Shown: positions 11,889 to 24,933, counted from the stretch's first letter. The stretch: 64,000 bases of DNA from Planctomyces sp. SH-PL14 (GCF_001610835.1 NZ_CP011270.1:930001-994000), one strand, 5' to 3'. The notes: generated by a model from the sequence alone, not told the origin. Numbers and translations: made by a program.

Positions 11889-13046
11889 CGCCTCCCGCTT
11901 TCCGCCTCGCGCCGGAATTGGCGTGCCGGCCTGACGACCGGACTTCTCCCCCGCCGTCTGGTTCATCTTCTCGACCAGCTTCCTGATCGCCGCCGCCGGG
12001 ATCGCTTCGTGGAGCGTAATCAGCACCGGACCGGTGTGGATGATTTCCTCATCGGTTCGCGGCATCTCCATCTCCGCGCCGCCCGCATCGGGCTCCTCGG
12101 CAGTGCCCTTCTCTCCTGGAGGCGTGGCCTCTTCCCCTTTCGGGGGCGAGTCCTTCGGCGTCCCGCTCTCCGCATCCGGCTCCTCCGCGATCTCGAACGG
12201 AACGTCGTCGGACAGAGACCAGATGGCGGACACGTGCCCGATGGCGTTTCCGCACTCGTCCAGGACCGCCGCACCGCTCGATCCGGGAGCCCAGTCGGTG
12301 CTGACGTTGAGCCGCAGCAGCACCAGGGCATCCGCGGCGACGGGGTTCCGCTTCCGCTCCGGCGGCGGCACGCGATAGAAGCGGTTCACGATCCCGTCGG
12401 AGAAGTAGCCGTAGGCGTCGAGCGGATCGCTATAGCAGTAGGCTTTGTCGCCGGGGAAGACGTCGGAGTTGAACGCCAGCGGCTCGATCTTCGTTTCCGC
12501 TCCGAGCGACGAGAGGTCCACCCGGACAATCGCGGCGTCGAGGTCGCGGTCGTACGCCAGGATCGCCTTCACCGGGAGGATCTGGTCGGTCTCCGTCATG
12601 GCGACGAGGCACCCCTCCGTGATCCCTTCCGGATCGACGCAGTGGTGGCAGGTGGCGAAGACTCCGTCGTCCGTGATCGCGTAGGCCGCTCCGAGCGAAA
12701 ACCCGTCGAGCCCCTCTTCGTCAAAGCCGTACCAGCCGAACCGGAGAAAGGCCCGCCGCGCCGCCTGGGCGACTCCCCGGCCGGTCAGGGGCTTGGTCGA
12801 GGGGGGGCGGAGCGTGATCGCCTCGGCCCGGGGGCGCCGCAGCTGCTGGCGGGCCGAACGGACGTCCAGCGAGACCTTCGACTCCATAAACGCCTTGGCC
12901 TTGTCGAGGAGGGCGTCATCCTCGGCGAACGTTGTCGCCCGCTCGATCCGGACCCCTTCGCCCTGGGCGAAGAGCGCCTCCCCGCCCGATCCGGCGAGGA
13001 CCAGGGAAACCGACAGCACCTGAAGACCGGCAATCCACCATCGCAT
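11871..13046 (-). CDS. Secreted trypsin-like serine protease
   Basis: 391 residues. An N-terminal signal peptide (WWIAGLQVLSVSLVLAG) is followed by a helical segment. A trypsin-like domain runs from about 95 to 280. The catalytic triad can be read as His134 or His135 in FATCHHCVD, Asp170 in DRDLDAAIVRVD and Ser257 in APGSSGAAVLD. No PDZ domain follows. The C-terminal ~110 residues are acidic and rich in Glu, Pro and Gly, then end in a short helical stretch. It is likely exported to the periplasm or outside. Substrate unknown. Confidence 0.8.
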   Translation of the reverse strand: MRWWIAGLQVLSVSLVLAGSGGEALFAQGEGVRIERATTFAEDDALLDKAKAFMESKVSLDVRSARQQLRRPRAEAITLRPPSTKPLTGRGVAQAARRAFLRFGWYGFDEEGLDGFSLGAAYAITDDGVFATCHHCVDPEGITEGCLVAMTETDQILPVKAILAYDRDLDAAIVRVDLSSLGAETKIEPLAFNSDVFPGDKAYCYSDPLDAYGYFSDGIVNRFYRVPPPERKRNPVAADALVLLRLNVSTDWAPGSSGAAVLDECGNAIGHVSAIWSLSDDVPFEIAEEPDAESGTPKDSPPKGEEATPPGEKGTAEEPDAGGAEMEMPRTDEEIIHTGPVLITLHEAIPAAAIRKLVEKMNQTAGEKSGRQAGTPIPARGGKREASAGPR

Positions 13047-13187
13047 CGTGTCCAGCTCCTCGGACGAACTCCTCGGCTGGAGAGTGTCGCACTTCCAGCG
13101 GGGGGAGTGTCAAGCGGAACTGCTTTCGGTGCGGTCGACCCCGCCTTCGGGGGCTTGCTGACCAATGTGTCCAGGCCGTCTCTCTGA

Positions 13188-13252
13188 TCTGTGTGCATCT
13201 GTGTTTATCTGCGGCTCCATTTTCTAAGTTGGCCACAGATGAACACAGATAA
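13188..13252. repeat. Short inverted repeat, CACAGAT type (A-like)
   Basis: ATCTGTGTTTATCTGCGG (left) and CCACAGATGAACACAGATAA (13233-13252) are near reverse complements separated by ~18 bases. This is a third variant of the window's inverted-repeat pairs, with a different core word. It lies upstream of the protease gene and beyond the DUF3500 terminator. Confidence 0.6.
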
Positions 13253-13290
13253 CGGCGGGAGGGACGGCGTCGGTCCTCATGGCCGACTGA

Positions 13291-13326
13291 CAAAAAAAGC
13301 AGGCGGCTCCAGTCGAGCCGCCTGCT
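13291..13326 (-). terminator. Rho-independent terminator of the DUF3500 gene
   Basis: On the minus strand a perfect 12-bp stem (AGCAGGCGGCTC with GAGCCGCCTGCT) closes a 5-base loop and is followed by seven T residues (13292-13298 read in reverse). It lies 34 bases after the DUF3500 stop. This is the clearest intrinsic terminator in the window. Confidence 0.92.
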
Positions 13327-13359
13327 GCGAAGATCAGCGATTCCATCATGGAGCGAGCG

Positions 13360-14355
13360 TTACCCGATCGTCCCGATGTTTACGTACGCGTGAACGTGCG
13401 GGGCACCGCGGAAGTGCCAGACGAACGCGGGGCCTTCGACGCGCCAGATGTCCCAGACGCGATCGTCGCCGAGATCTCCCTGCTGGTAGAACGCCAGATG
13501 GAGCTGGTCGATGCCGCCGGAGGCCTTCAGGATCTCGAAGACTTCGTCGACGTCTTCGCTCCGGTACGGTCCGAGCAGCGTCTTCAGCGTCTTCTCCACG
13601 AGGGCCCGCTGATCGGCCGACAGCTCGGAGATGGCGAGGCCCGGGTACGTCTTCCCGGCCCCCTGGATCGGGACGGCCGCTTCGTTCGGAGCTTTCGGGA
13701 GGAGCGCCGCCTTGGCCTGCTTGGCGTCGAGGGCTCCGAAGACCTCGTTGACCTGCTTCGTCTGATAGCTGAAGAGGTTCTCCTTGGGGTCTTCCTCGCC
13801 GTGGCCGTAGACGATCGGGCCGCCGAAGGCCGCCTTGTCGACGCTGTTGCCGTCGGCCCGGAGGGTCAGGTGGCGGCCGGTCAGCTCGAACTGGAACTTG
13901 TCCGAGTCCGGCGAGCCGAACATAGCGATGCTGTAGCCGCCGATCCCGCCGTCGTCGTATTCGGTCTGCTTCACGATCCGCTCGTAGCCGTCCGGAGTCG
14001 TGACGTTCTTGACGATCTCCGTCACGAGGGCCCGCTGCTCCTTCGTGAAGAAGTCGTCGCGGACGAGCGGCTTCGTGATGTGCCAGTTCGCGTTGACCTT
14101 GCTGCGGAGCTCATGGTCGAAGGGGAAGACGAGGGTCTTCTTCTGCGACTCGTTGAGCGAGGCGAAGAGCCGTCCGGCAGCCGATTCGGCAGCGCTGCTC
14201 TTGGACGGAGCGGCATAGAGCGCGGAGCTGGCGGGAGCCCAGATCGCCTGCGCGGCCAGGCCGGTCAGAACGGTTCCCCCGACCGACTGCAGAAACGAGC
14301 GGCGGTCGAACGACGACTGGCAATCGTCACAGGGGCGTTGCGGGTTTGCGGACAT
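13360..14355 (-). CDS. DUF3500 family exported protein
   Basis: 331 residues from ATG 14355, chosen because MSANPQRPCDDCQSSFDRRSF leads directly into a twin-arginine-type export signal (DRRSFLQSVGGTVLTGLAAQ). The mature part matches the DUF3500 layout, with ESQKKTLVFPFDHELR near its start and WHFRGAPHVHAYVNIG at its end. The family has no assigned biochemical activity that I know of. The His/Trp-rich C-terminus suggests metal or ligand binding, but that is speculation. It is monocistronic, ending at a strong terminator. Confidence 0.8.
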   Translation of the reverse strand: MSANPQRPCDDCQSSFDRRSFLQSVGGTVLTGLAAQAIWAPASSALYAAPSKSSAAESAAGRLFASLNESQKKTLVFPFDHELRSKVNANWHITKPLVRDDFFTKEQRALVTEIVKNVTTPDGYERIVKQTEYDDGGIGGYSIAMFGSPDSDKFQFELTGRHLTLRADGNSVDKAAFGGPIVYGHGEEDPKENLFSYQTKQVNEVFGALDAKQAKAALLPKAPNEAAVPIQGAGKTYPGLAISELSADQRALVEKTLKTLLGPYRSEDVDEVFEILKASGGIDQLHLAFYQQGDLGDDRVWDIWRVEGPAFVWHFRGAPHVHAYVNIGTIG

Positions 14356-14548
14356 CACTCTGTACTCCCGGGGTCCGATGGCGAGGCGCGACATGGGAAC
14401 GGGAGAGCGGGACCAGGATGGCTGGACGCGAGCTCTCCCATCGGCGATCACTTGTGTGATTCTCACGCATCGAAACGCAGAATGCGAGCGCCGTCCCGGT
14501 GTTCTTCATCCCGAATGAAGGGGAGCCGCGATGGGCAACCGAGTGCCG

Positions 14549-15598
14549 TCAGGGAGCCTGTGATCCCCCGTTTCCCTGCGGGACCGATCCCGCCGCCCAG
14601 GGAAACTCTCGGCGGAGCATGGCGGCGACCGCCTCGGCCTCGGACTCCGACGCCACTTCGCGGAGGGCTTCGACCGCTTCGGTGAGGGCCCGCACCGAGA
14701 GCGTCTCGAGGTCCTTGTACGAGGTTCCCAGCCACAGCCATTCCGTGACGGCGTCCCGCGGAAGGTTCCGCGACAGGTAGCCTCTCCCGAGGAGGTACTG
14801 GGGGCCGGCCCGCAGCCAGGCCGGGAGGTACTCGATCTCGGTCCGCCAGCTCTGCAGCTCCTTCTCGGGGATCGCCTGGCCCCCCAGCCGAGTCCGCCAG
14901 AGCTGGGCCCGGGCGAGGGCGGCGACGGGGGGCTGGGGCGTTCGGGCCAGTTCCTCCATCGAGCGGCGGGCGATGTCACCGTAGACCGGATCGAGAAGGA
15001 GGATGCTGGCGGCGACGAGCTGCATCCCCGGCCGGGGATCGTTCATCCATTGCCGGGCCCGGGACTGAAGCGGCACGCCGACCGGCACGGGAGTCCAGAC
15101 GAGAGGAGCGGTCGACCAGTGCCGGGACTCGGGGTCGGCGTCGAGAAGCGAGGCGAAGGTCTCCCCGGCCGCGAGCAGGTTTTCCGTCCGCAGGTCGCAG
15201 CGGATCAGCGCCGCCAGGATCTCGCGGTCGACCCACTTGCGGTGTTCGTCCTTGAGGGCGGTCACGAGCGCGGCCCGGGCGGCGGGGACATCCCCTTTGT
15301 CGAGCAGTGCCAGCCCTGCCCGGTGGGCGGGGTTGTAGTAGGTGTCGATGTGCAGGATCTGGGACGCGGAGACCGTCTCAGGACCGCTCGTGCGGAGGCG
15401 GATCGTCAGCCGGTCGCCGACGAAATCGGCGATCTCGCCGACCAGGATCACTTCGCCCGACTTCTCCGGATACTGGACGTGGACCCGGTCGTTCGCCGCC
15501 GCCTGGACCGTCAGCGCCGTGATAAGCAGGGCGGCGCGGGCCACAGACGTTCGCCGGCGATCTCGGCCGCGAGGGGAAGAGCCCGGTGCGTCGTTCAT
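14549..15598 (-). CDS. Hypothetical exported protein downstream of lspA
   Basis: 349 residues. After a basic N-terminus comes a hydrophobic segment (ARAALLITALTVQAAA), probably a signal. A short beta domain (VILVGEIADFVGDRLTIRLR) is followed by an alpha-helical region with TPR-like periodicity (AHRAGLALLDKGDVPAARAA) and many Trp residues. I do not recognise a named family. It starts 25 bases after lspA and is probably in the same transcript. Confidence 0.65.
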   Translation of the reverse strand: MNDAPGSSPRGRDRRRTSVARAALLITALTVQAAANDRVHVQYPEKSGEVILVGEIADFVGDRLTIRLRTSGPETVSASQILHIDTYYNPAHRAGLALLDKGDVPAARAALVTALKDEHRKWVDREILAALIRCDLRTENLLAAGETFASLLDADPESRHWSTAPLVWTPVPVGVPLQSRARQWMNDPRPGMQLVAASILLLDPVYGDIARRSMEELARTPQPPVAALARAQLWRTRLGGQAIPEKELQSWRTEIEYLPAWLRAGPQYLLGRGYLSRNLPRDAVTEWLWLGTSYKDLETLSVRALTEAVEALREVASESEAEAVAAMLRREFPWAAGSVPQGNGGSQAP

Positions 15599-15623
15599 CG
15601 GCTGGCCTCGGAAAGACCGGATC

Positions 15624-16184
15624 TCACGAGGCGACTGGAGTGGTCGCGGGGACCGCCGTCGCTTCTTCTTCGCGGGCTTTCGCCTCGCCGCGGATCACGA
15701 GCGGGATCAGCATCAGGAACCCGGTCGTGATGGCAATGTCGGCCACGTTGAAGACCCCCGTCTGCAGCGGAAGCTCTTTGCCGAGGATCAGGAAGTCGAT
15801 GACCCGTCCGCCGAGGCGGATCCGGTCGATCAGGTTCCCGATGCCGCCGACAACCACCAGGGCCAGTCCCGTGAAGAACCACTTGTCCGGATGCTTTCCC
15901 GCGATCAGGTAGATGCCGAACCCCAGCAGGACCGCTCCGTTCCCGACCGTCAGGATCCAGAACCGGACCTGGGGAGGAAACCCGGCGAAGAGGCTCAGGA
16001 ACGCGCCCGGATTCTCGGCGTAGTTGATGCGGAAGTAGCCATTGAGGTAGCGCTGCTCCGGCTGGCCGCGCCAGTTGTCGACGGCGTACTTCTTGGTCGC
16101 CTGATCGCATCCGACGAGCGCCACCAGCAGTCCGCACAGGACCAGGAGGCGGAACCGGCGGGACAGGGACTCCGTTGTCGACAT
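15624..16184 (-). CDS. lspA: Lipoprotein signal peptidase (signal peptidase II)
   Basis: 186 residues with four predicted membrane segments. This aspartic protease removes the signal peptide of diacylglyceryl-modified prolipoproteins in the inner membrane. The two catalytic aspartates are D130 (GRVIDF) and D149 (FNVADIAI), spaced 19 apart as in characterised enzymes. GNLIDRIRLGG is the conserved segment before the first. Several genes in this window encode lipobox-bearing substrates (24934, 33657 and 59687 loci). Confidence 0.95.
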   Translation of the reverse strand: MSTTESLSRRFRLLVLCGLLVALVGCDQATKKYAVDNWRGQPEQRYLNGYFRINYAENPGAFLSLFAGFPPQVRFWILTVGNGAVLLGFGIYLIAGKHPDKWFFTGLALVVVGGIGNLIDRIRLGGRVIDFLILGKELPLQTGVFNVADIAITTGFLMLIPLVIRGEAKAREEEATAVPATTPVAS

Positions 16185-16258
16185 GGTGCCTCCGGCGGAA
16201 GACCGGGACGGCGAGGTGCGGACATCGGGTTGAATCCCCGGAGCCCGGCGCTCGGTCC

Positions 16259-17377
16259 TCAGCCCCCCTTCCTCCTGAACTGGGTGACGTCGCGGTAGAT
16301 GTATTTGCCGTTGTGCTGTCCAGCGAGCTTCACCAGGAAGTTGCCCGCATGATTGACCTTGGAGACCGGCCCTTCACCAAACTCGATGCAGTGGATGTGG
16401 GCCCCTTCCTTATTGCGGATCCTGAGCTCCTCCAGATCACGGGCGTTCATCGCCGGATCGGCGCCGTCGGTCAGGAAGAAGATGACGTCGGGATGGAACT
16501 TCAGGGCTTCGGCGAGCGCGGGGAAGTGCAGCGTCCCGTCCATCGGCTCGATCGACCGGAGCTGTTCTGCGACCTGCAGCCGCTGGGCATCGGTCCCGTA
16601 GAACATCGGAAACCGCTGGTCCCGCGTCACGAGCATCCGGAGCTTGGTGTTGTAGAAGATGACCTGAAACTGCTGCTTTTCTTTCAGGGCCTCCAGGCTC
16701 GTCATCAGTTCCGACTTGGCGGCGAGCAGGGCATCGAAGTCCGCCATGCTGCCGGAGCTGTCGATGACGTAGACGAAGCGGTTCCCTTCGTCGCGGGCGC
16801 CGATGAAGGTTGTCCCTCCCCGGCCGCTGCCGATGCCGTCTCCGGTGCCGGTCCCCATTCCGGGGCGTCCCGTTCCGCCCGGGCCGCCTCCTCCGCCGCC
16901 GGATGTCAGAGCACCGGAGCCGGAACGGAGCAGGTTGTTTCCGAGCGTTGAGGCGATTTCCGGGGGTGCGGCGTTCGTCCCGGGGCCGATGACGGCCGGG
17001 CCTTCGGTGAGCACCTCCGGAAGGGGAATTTCGACCGGAGCGGTGGCCGGGACGTACGGCGCCTCGGCCGAGGGGGCCGGGGCGGCGGCGTTTGTCATTG
17101 CCGGATCGCCGGCGGGGAGCGCGTCGCCGGTTCCCAGGTTTCCGGAGCCTCCGGCGGGTTCGCCGGTGTAGATCCCGACTTCGCGGAACCCGTCGCCGCC
17201 GTTCCCTTCGATGTCGGGACGGACGGGAGTCCGCCCCGCGAGCTGGGAGGCGACGAGGAGGACGGTGCCGTGAAAAAGCAGGGAAAGGAGCCAGCTGGGC
17301 ACGACCATCCACCGTTCGCGCGGCCGGAGCCAGTCGCGAATCCGGCCGCGTCGTGTGGGGGTGGCTGGAGCGTTCAC
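16259..17377 (-). CDS. vWA domain membrane protein
   Basis: 372 residues. A single N-terminal membrane segment (VPSWLLSLLFHGTVLLVA, about 27-45) precedes ~150 residues rich in Gly, Pro and Ala, then a vWA domain with intact MIDAS DSSGS (D206, S208, S210). The topology puts the vWA domain outside the cytoplasm. N-terminal segments of this kind also occur in TonB-like and adventurous-gliding-type proteins, but no partner is adjacent. The start is GTG 17377. lspA follows after 74 bases. Confidence 0.78.
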   Translation of the reverse strand: MNAPATPTRRGRIRDWLRPRERWMVVPSWLLSLLFHGTVLLVASQLAGRTPVRPDIEGNGGDGFREVGIYTGEPAGGSGNLGTGDALPAGDPAMTNAAAPAPSAEAPYVPATAPVEIPLPEVLTEGPAVIGPGTNAAPPEIASTLGNNLLRSGSGALTSGGGGGGPGGTGRPGMGTGTGDGIGSGRGGTTFIGARDEGNRFVYVIDSSGSMADFDALLAAKSELMTSLEALKEKQQFQVIFYNTKLRMLVTRDQRFPMFYGTDAQRLQVAEQLRSIEPMDGTLHFPALAEALKFHPDVIFFLTDGADPAMNARDLEELRIRNKEGAHIHCIEFGEGPVSKVNHAGNFLVKLAGQHNGKYIYRDVTQFRRKGG

Positions 17378-17451
17378 TCAGGCATCTTATGTCCGGGGTG
17401 GAAACCGGGACAATGGCGTCTTTTCCCCAGCGTTCTGTTCGACCATGGGCC

Positions 17452-17771
17452 CCACCGGGTCCAGGGGCACCCTGGTGGGGGATGCAAGGGGGCAACGCCC
17501 TCTTGCCCGCCGGAGGCCGTCTCGTCGAGCGATGTCTGAAGGAGAGCGTGTCCAAGCGCGGACAACGTGTCGTATGCCCCCCTCACCAACCCGCGGGGAG
17601 TGCAAAGCGAGCGGTGAGTCCTCAACGCCGGTACCACAAAGGGGATGTCCGTTGCTGACCACGGTTCCCCATCGAAAATGCCTCCGGCGGCAAGGGGGCG
17701 TGGCCCCCTTGACCCCAGACTGCCGTGGCACGTTGGGTTCGAGCAAACCGAGTCGTGCCGGCCAGGACGGT
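17452..17771 (+). repeat. Family B dispersed repeat, copy 1
   Basis: It begins ACCGGGTCCAGGGGCACCCT and ends near GTCGTGCCGGCCAGGACGG. The left hairpin is GCAAGGGGGCAACGCCCTCT (about 17484-17503). The right hairpin is GGCAAGGGGGCGTGGCCCCC (about 17690-17709); each is followed or preceded by a CCGCCGGAGGC-type word in inverted orientation. Internal hairpins include GTGTCC/GGACA. It lies between the divergently oriented vWA and heme-domain genes and is defined here as the forward orientation. Confidence 0.85.
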
Positions 17772-17943
17772 GTCCAAGTAACGACCGAACACGCAGTCCG
17801 ATCGGCCGACAGGTGAGAAACTTTCGATGGGTCGGTAGCATCCCCTTCAATCGTTACCGCGGGGTCGCCAGCCCCGACGGTGCGGCGCCCAGTTCGAGCG
17901 GGACCGGGCGTACTTCGCTCCTGAAAAAGAACGAGAGACTGGA

Positions 17944-21675
<3,732 letters not shown>

Positions 21676-21689
21676 TGGTGTTTGAAGAG

Positions 21690-22222
21690 TTAAACACCAA
21701 GGCACGAAGGAGGCACCAAGAGCACGAAGGGCTTTTGGTGACTTCGAACCACGTCCTTGCCAATACCGCGTTGTTGGCTCAAACCCAACGTGCGACGGCA
21801 GCCTGGGGTCAAGGGGGCCACGCCCCCTTGCCGCCGGAGGCATTTTCGATGAGGAACCGTGGTACACAACGGATGTCCCCTTTGTGGTACCAACGTTGAG
21901 GACTCCTTCACAACACACCGCTGGCTCTGCAATCGCCGCCTGTTGGTGAGGGAGCATACGGCACGGTGTCCGCGCTTGGACACGTGCTCCTTTCGGTGGT
22001 GTCGGACGGGCCAGGCCTCCGGCGGGCAAGAGGGCCAGAAAAACAACACAGGCCCCCTTGCATCCCCCACCAGGGTGCCCCTGGACCCGGTTCGGCCAGA
22101 AATGTCAGCCGCACGTCGACCGCCCGTAGGCCCGGCACGGTGTTCAAGCATTCTCCAACCGGCCCTCCAGGGACCAGATCTTCGTGTTCCTGGTACCCCC
22201 TTGGTGCCTTGGTGTTTAACCA
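21690..22222. repeat. Family A inverted-repeat pair enclosing a family B copy
   Basis: The left arm (about 21690-21733) starts GTTAAACACCAAGGCACGAA. The right arm (about 22178-22221) ends CCTTGGTGCCTTGGTGTTTA and is its near-complete reverse complement over ~44 bases. Unlike the other A pairs, whose arms are 20-140 bases apart, this one has ~445 bases between the arms because family B copy 2 lies inside. It fills the gap between two convergent genes. Confidence 0.8.
21752..22091 (-). repeat. Family B dispersed repeat, copy 2 (reverse)
   Basis: Reverse orientation relative to copy 1. CCCAACGTGCGACGGCAGCC and the CCACGCCCCCTTGCCGCC hairpin lie near 21790-21840. It ends CCAGGGTGCCCCTGGACCCG at about 22090. 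One hairpin is altered: where other copies read GAGGGCGTTGCCCCC, this copy reads GAGGGCC, an A-rich loop AGAAAAACAACACA, then GGCCCCC. The internal GGTACACAA...TTTGTGGTACC pairing is clear. Confidence 0.85.
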
Positions 22223-22235
22223 AGAGCACTAAACC

Positions 22236-23822
22236 TCAGTTCTTCTCCGCAGCCGGAGCGGGGCCTTCCTGGAGCAGAATCAGAACACGGCTCGGAGCCG
22301 GAACCGCTTCCAGCTTGTCCTTCGCATCGAACGACCGCCGCTGGTTCACGTACTCGCCATACCGCTGATTCATTTTCGTCGGTGCCGTCTGCTGCTGCTT
22401 GGGAACCTCGCGCCACAACTGCTCGGCCTCTTTCTGCGAGAGCTCCAGCGGGATCTGGTACGACATCTGGCGCTCGTTGCGGTCGCCCACCGCGCCACGC
22501 ATCCGAGCCGGCCCGGCAGGCGAATTGGCGACCGAATCCACCAGGGGCGCAGGAGCATCGGACGCCGGAGCGGCCGGCGCCACAGGAGCCGGGGCAGGAA
22601 CCGGCGATGCGGGAGCCGGAGCAGGCGCGACCGACGGGACCGGCGTGCCAGCCGGGCGCTCGGGAGAAAAGCCGGGCATTGGCGCCGGCTGCCCCGCGGC
22701 CGCCGGCATCGCCTTGGACGGAGACGGAACTTCGTAGTCCGACTGTCCCCGCCCCGACAACTTGTTCGCTCCGTCCCCCTTCTTGACCATCCCCTTCGGG
22801 TCGATCGCTTCGACCGAGGTCGGGAGCGTCTTGAATTCGTCGAGCGCCGCCATGAGCTGATCGCCGGAAGCCTCGACATAGATCGCGACCGTCTGCGGCT
22901 CCACTTCGTCTTTTGACAGGTCCCGCGACTTCGTTTCCGCCGCCTCGACCGGAGGCAGCGTCCGAATCCCGTGCCGGGTCAGCAGGACTTCCATCTCCCC
23001 CCGCGCCCGCCGCACGTCGACCACCGTGTACTGGACCAGGACCGCTTCCCCCTCCACCGAGGTGAGATGCGAGATCAGTTCCCCGGAGTCGACCTCTTTC
23101 CCCGGAGCGAACGACGGCAACGTCTCCAGGGCGCCCCCCGACATCGCTCGAACCGCCGGCGCCGCCGGGTCCGCCGCGACCGAGGTAGCCATCCGGACCA
23201 CACCCGCTCCCACGGGAGTCCCGCTCGAACGGGCCTTCTCCCCTGCCGTGCCGTTCCGGTTCAGCAAGGCCGCGTCTTTCTGCTCCTTGGCCCGGACACT
23301 CTCCGCGGCCGACGACATCCGGCTGCCGGCTGGGAACTCGGCAGACGTGTCCCTCAGAAGGGTATCCGGGACGATCGCACCGCCGGGAGCCGCCTCAAAC
23401 GTGGAATTGACCGCCACCGTCTGCACTCGGGGCACCGTCAGCAGGCCGACGACCAGGATTGTGGCCGCCAGAGCCCCCGCGGCGATCGCCCATCGCGAGA
23501 GGGAAAAGACACGCTTCCTCGCTCCAGTTGCCGTCCCGGCTGAAACCTGCGCCAGGATCTTGTCCCGCAGCACGCTTCCGCCCGCCCGCCGCAGTTCCTC
23601 CTCGGAAATCGCTCCCGCTCCGCGGATCAGCCCGCTCAACTCCGAAAACTCCGCCAGCCGCTCCCGGATGCCGCCATCTTCCGCCAGGGCCCGATCGACC
23701 TGCGCCCGCTCTTCCGCCGTGAGCGCGCCGTCGTAATAGGCCGACAGCAGCTCCGACCCGTTCGGCAGGGAACGGGGGCCGTCGGCAGGGAGGTTCTGGT
23801 CGTTCGAATGAGGGCCGTTCAT
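22236..23822 (-). CDS. Membrane anti-sigma-like protein paired with ECF sigma factor
   Basis: 528 residues. Residues 24-65 (SELLSAYYDGALTAEERA) match the N-terminal helical segment of planctomycete anti-sigma-like proteins; it has no HxxxCxxC zinc motif. One membrane segment (WAIAAGALAATILVVGLLTVP, about 111-130) separates it from a large outer region that ends in a Pro/Ala-rich tail and a final helical segment. It starts 69 bases after the sigma factor gene on the same strand, which supports a regulatory pair. What it senses is unknown; direct sigma binding is an inference. Confidence 0.75.
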   Translation of the reverse strand: MNGPHSNDQNLPADGPRSLPNGSELLSAYYDGALTAEERAQVDRALAEDGGIRERLAEFSELSGLIRGAGAISEEELRRAGGSVLRDKILAQVSAGTATGARKRVFSLSRWAIAAGALAATILVVGLLTVPRVQTVAVNSTFEAAPGGAIVPDTLLRDTSAEFPAGSRMSSAAESVRAKEQKDAALLNRNGTAGEKARSSGTPVGAGVVRMATSVAADPAAPAVRAMSGGALETLPSFAPGKEVDSGELISHLTSVEGEAVLVQYTVVDVRRARGEMEVLLTRHGIRTLPPVEAAETKSRDLSKDEVEPQTVAIYVEASGDQLMAALDEFKTLPTSVEAIDPKGMVKKGDGANKLSGRGQSDYEVPSPSKAMPAAAGQPAPMPGFSPERPAGTPVPSVAPAPAPASPVPAPAPVAPAAPASDAPAPLVDSVANSPAGPARMRGAVGDRNERQMSYQIPLELSQKEAEQLWREVPKQQQTAPTKMNQRYGEYVNQRRSFDAKDKLEAVPAPSRVLILLQEGPAPAAEKN

Positions 23823-23891
23823 GGTCGTAACCGTCGAAGTCTTTCCGTCATCGCGTTCAGGATCGATTCTCCCGGCGAGGCGTCCGTCTGG

Positions 23892-24524
23892 TCATCCGCA
23901 GGCCGTCCCCGTCCGAAGCGGAGCGGGCTCAGGCTGTTCATCGTTCATCATCCGCAGCAGTTTGGCTTTCAGTTCCATCCGCCCGCGGTGGATCCGGCTG
24001 CGGATCGTTCCCAGCGGGCAGCCAAGGATGTCGGCGATCTCCTCGTAGCTCAGTCCCTCCAGTTCGCGGAGGACGAGAGGATCGCGGAACTCCTCGTTGA
24101 GTTCGGCGAGAGCGGTCCGCACGGTTTGCCGCCGCTCCTCGCTCATCATCGACTCGGCGGGGCCTTCGGGAGCACGCCCGTCGACCGGCTCGAAGCCGGA
24201 ATCGTCCTGCCGCTGATCGAGCGAGTGCTTCGGGAAGTGGCGCCGTTTTCGTCGGGCCGTCATGGAGGCGTTGTAGGCGATGCGGAACAGCCAGGAGTAA
24301 AAGGCCGAGTCGCCGCGGAAGGAGTCGAGCTTCTGGTAGGCGAGGACGAACGCATCCTGAGCCGCGTCCAGTGCGTCGTGCACGGAACCAACGAGCGGGA
24401 CAAGGGTTCGGAGCAGCCGGTTCTGGTAGCGGTCCACCAGGATGCCGAAAGCCGCCGTTTCCCCAGCCCGGCACCGGTTGATCAGGTTCTGGTCGTCGGT
24501 AGTCACGGGGGGCTCTTCTGCCAC
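23892..24524 (-). CDS. ECF-type RNA polymerase sigma factor
   Basis: 210 residues. Region 2 is visible as LINRCRAGETAAFGILVDRY through DAAQDAFVLAYQKLDSFRG and FYSWLFRIAYNAS. Region 4 is the helix-turn-helix LSYEEIADILGCPLGTIRSR. An acidic Gln/Asp-rich linker lies between them. It would direct RNA polymerase to a dedicated promoter set. The start is GTG 24524. The downstream anti-sigma-like gene suggests control by sequestration. Confidence 0.92.
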   Translation of the reverse strand: MAEEPPVTTDDQNLINRCRAGETAAFGILVDRYQNRLLRTLVPLVGSVHDALDAAQDAFVLAYQKLDSFRGDSAFYSWLFRIAYNASMTARRKRRHFPKHSLDQRQDDSGFEPVDGRAPEGPAESMMSEERRQTVRTALAELNEEFRDPLVLRELEGLSYEEIADILGCPLGTIRSRIHRGRMELKAKLLRMMNDEQPEPAPLRTGTACG

Positions 24525-24933
24525 GATAGACGCAGTGTGCCATCCGGACAGTTCCGCGAAAACCCGGAAATTGCGGCGGATTCCGGTCTTCCGTCCGCTG
24601 TCGCGGCCAGGGTCCCGTCAGCATGACGGCGTCCACCCGCCCCTTCCGATCGTTAGCGCCCAGGGGAAAACCTGGGGTCGCGAGCCTCCCGCCGGGCATC
24701 CTTCAGTCAATCTGCGCGGTCTGAGAACTTTCTGTCCCCGCCCCCGGCAATCGCATGCGTTCCCGGACTCTTCGATTCAACAGTGCCGCACGGAGCGACC
24801 GATAGACGACACAGGATTCGTCGATCCCGTGCGGTCGGAGGCGATCACCGGCGCAGAGCGTCGGAAGCCGACCGCAACCCGGGAGGCGACGAAGGGGGAA
24901 GCCGGAGCGCAGGCTCCGGGTTGGGGGGTATCC
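24525..24933. other. Divergent intergenic region, sigma factor / HEAT lipoprotein
   Basis: 409 bases between divergent starts. A plus-strand frame stays open through it, but its residues are basic and low complexity and the lipoprotein signal begins only at 24934, so I do not count it as coding. GAGAACTTTCTG near 24723 resembles an ECF -35 element (GAACTT), but no convincing -10 was seen. Confidence 0.4.
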
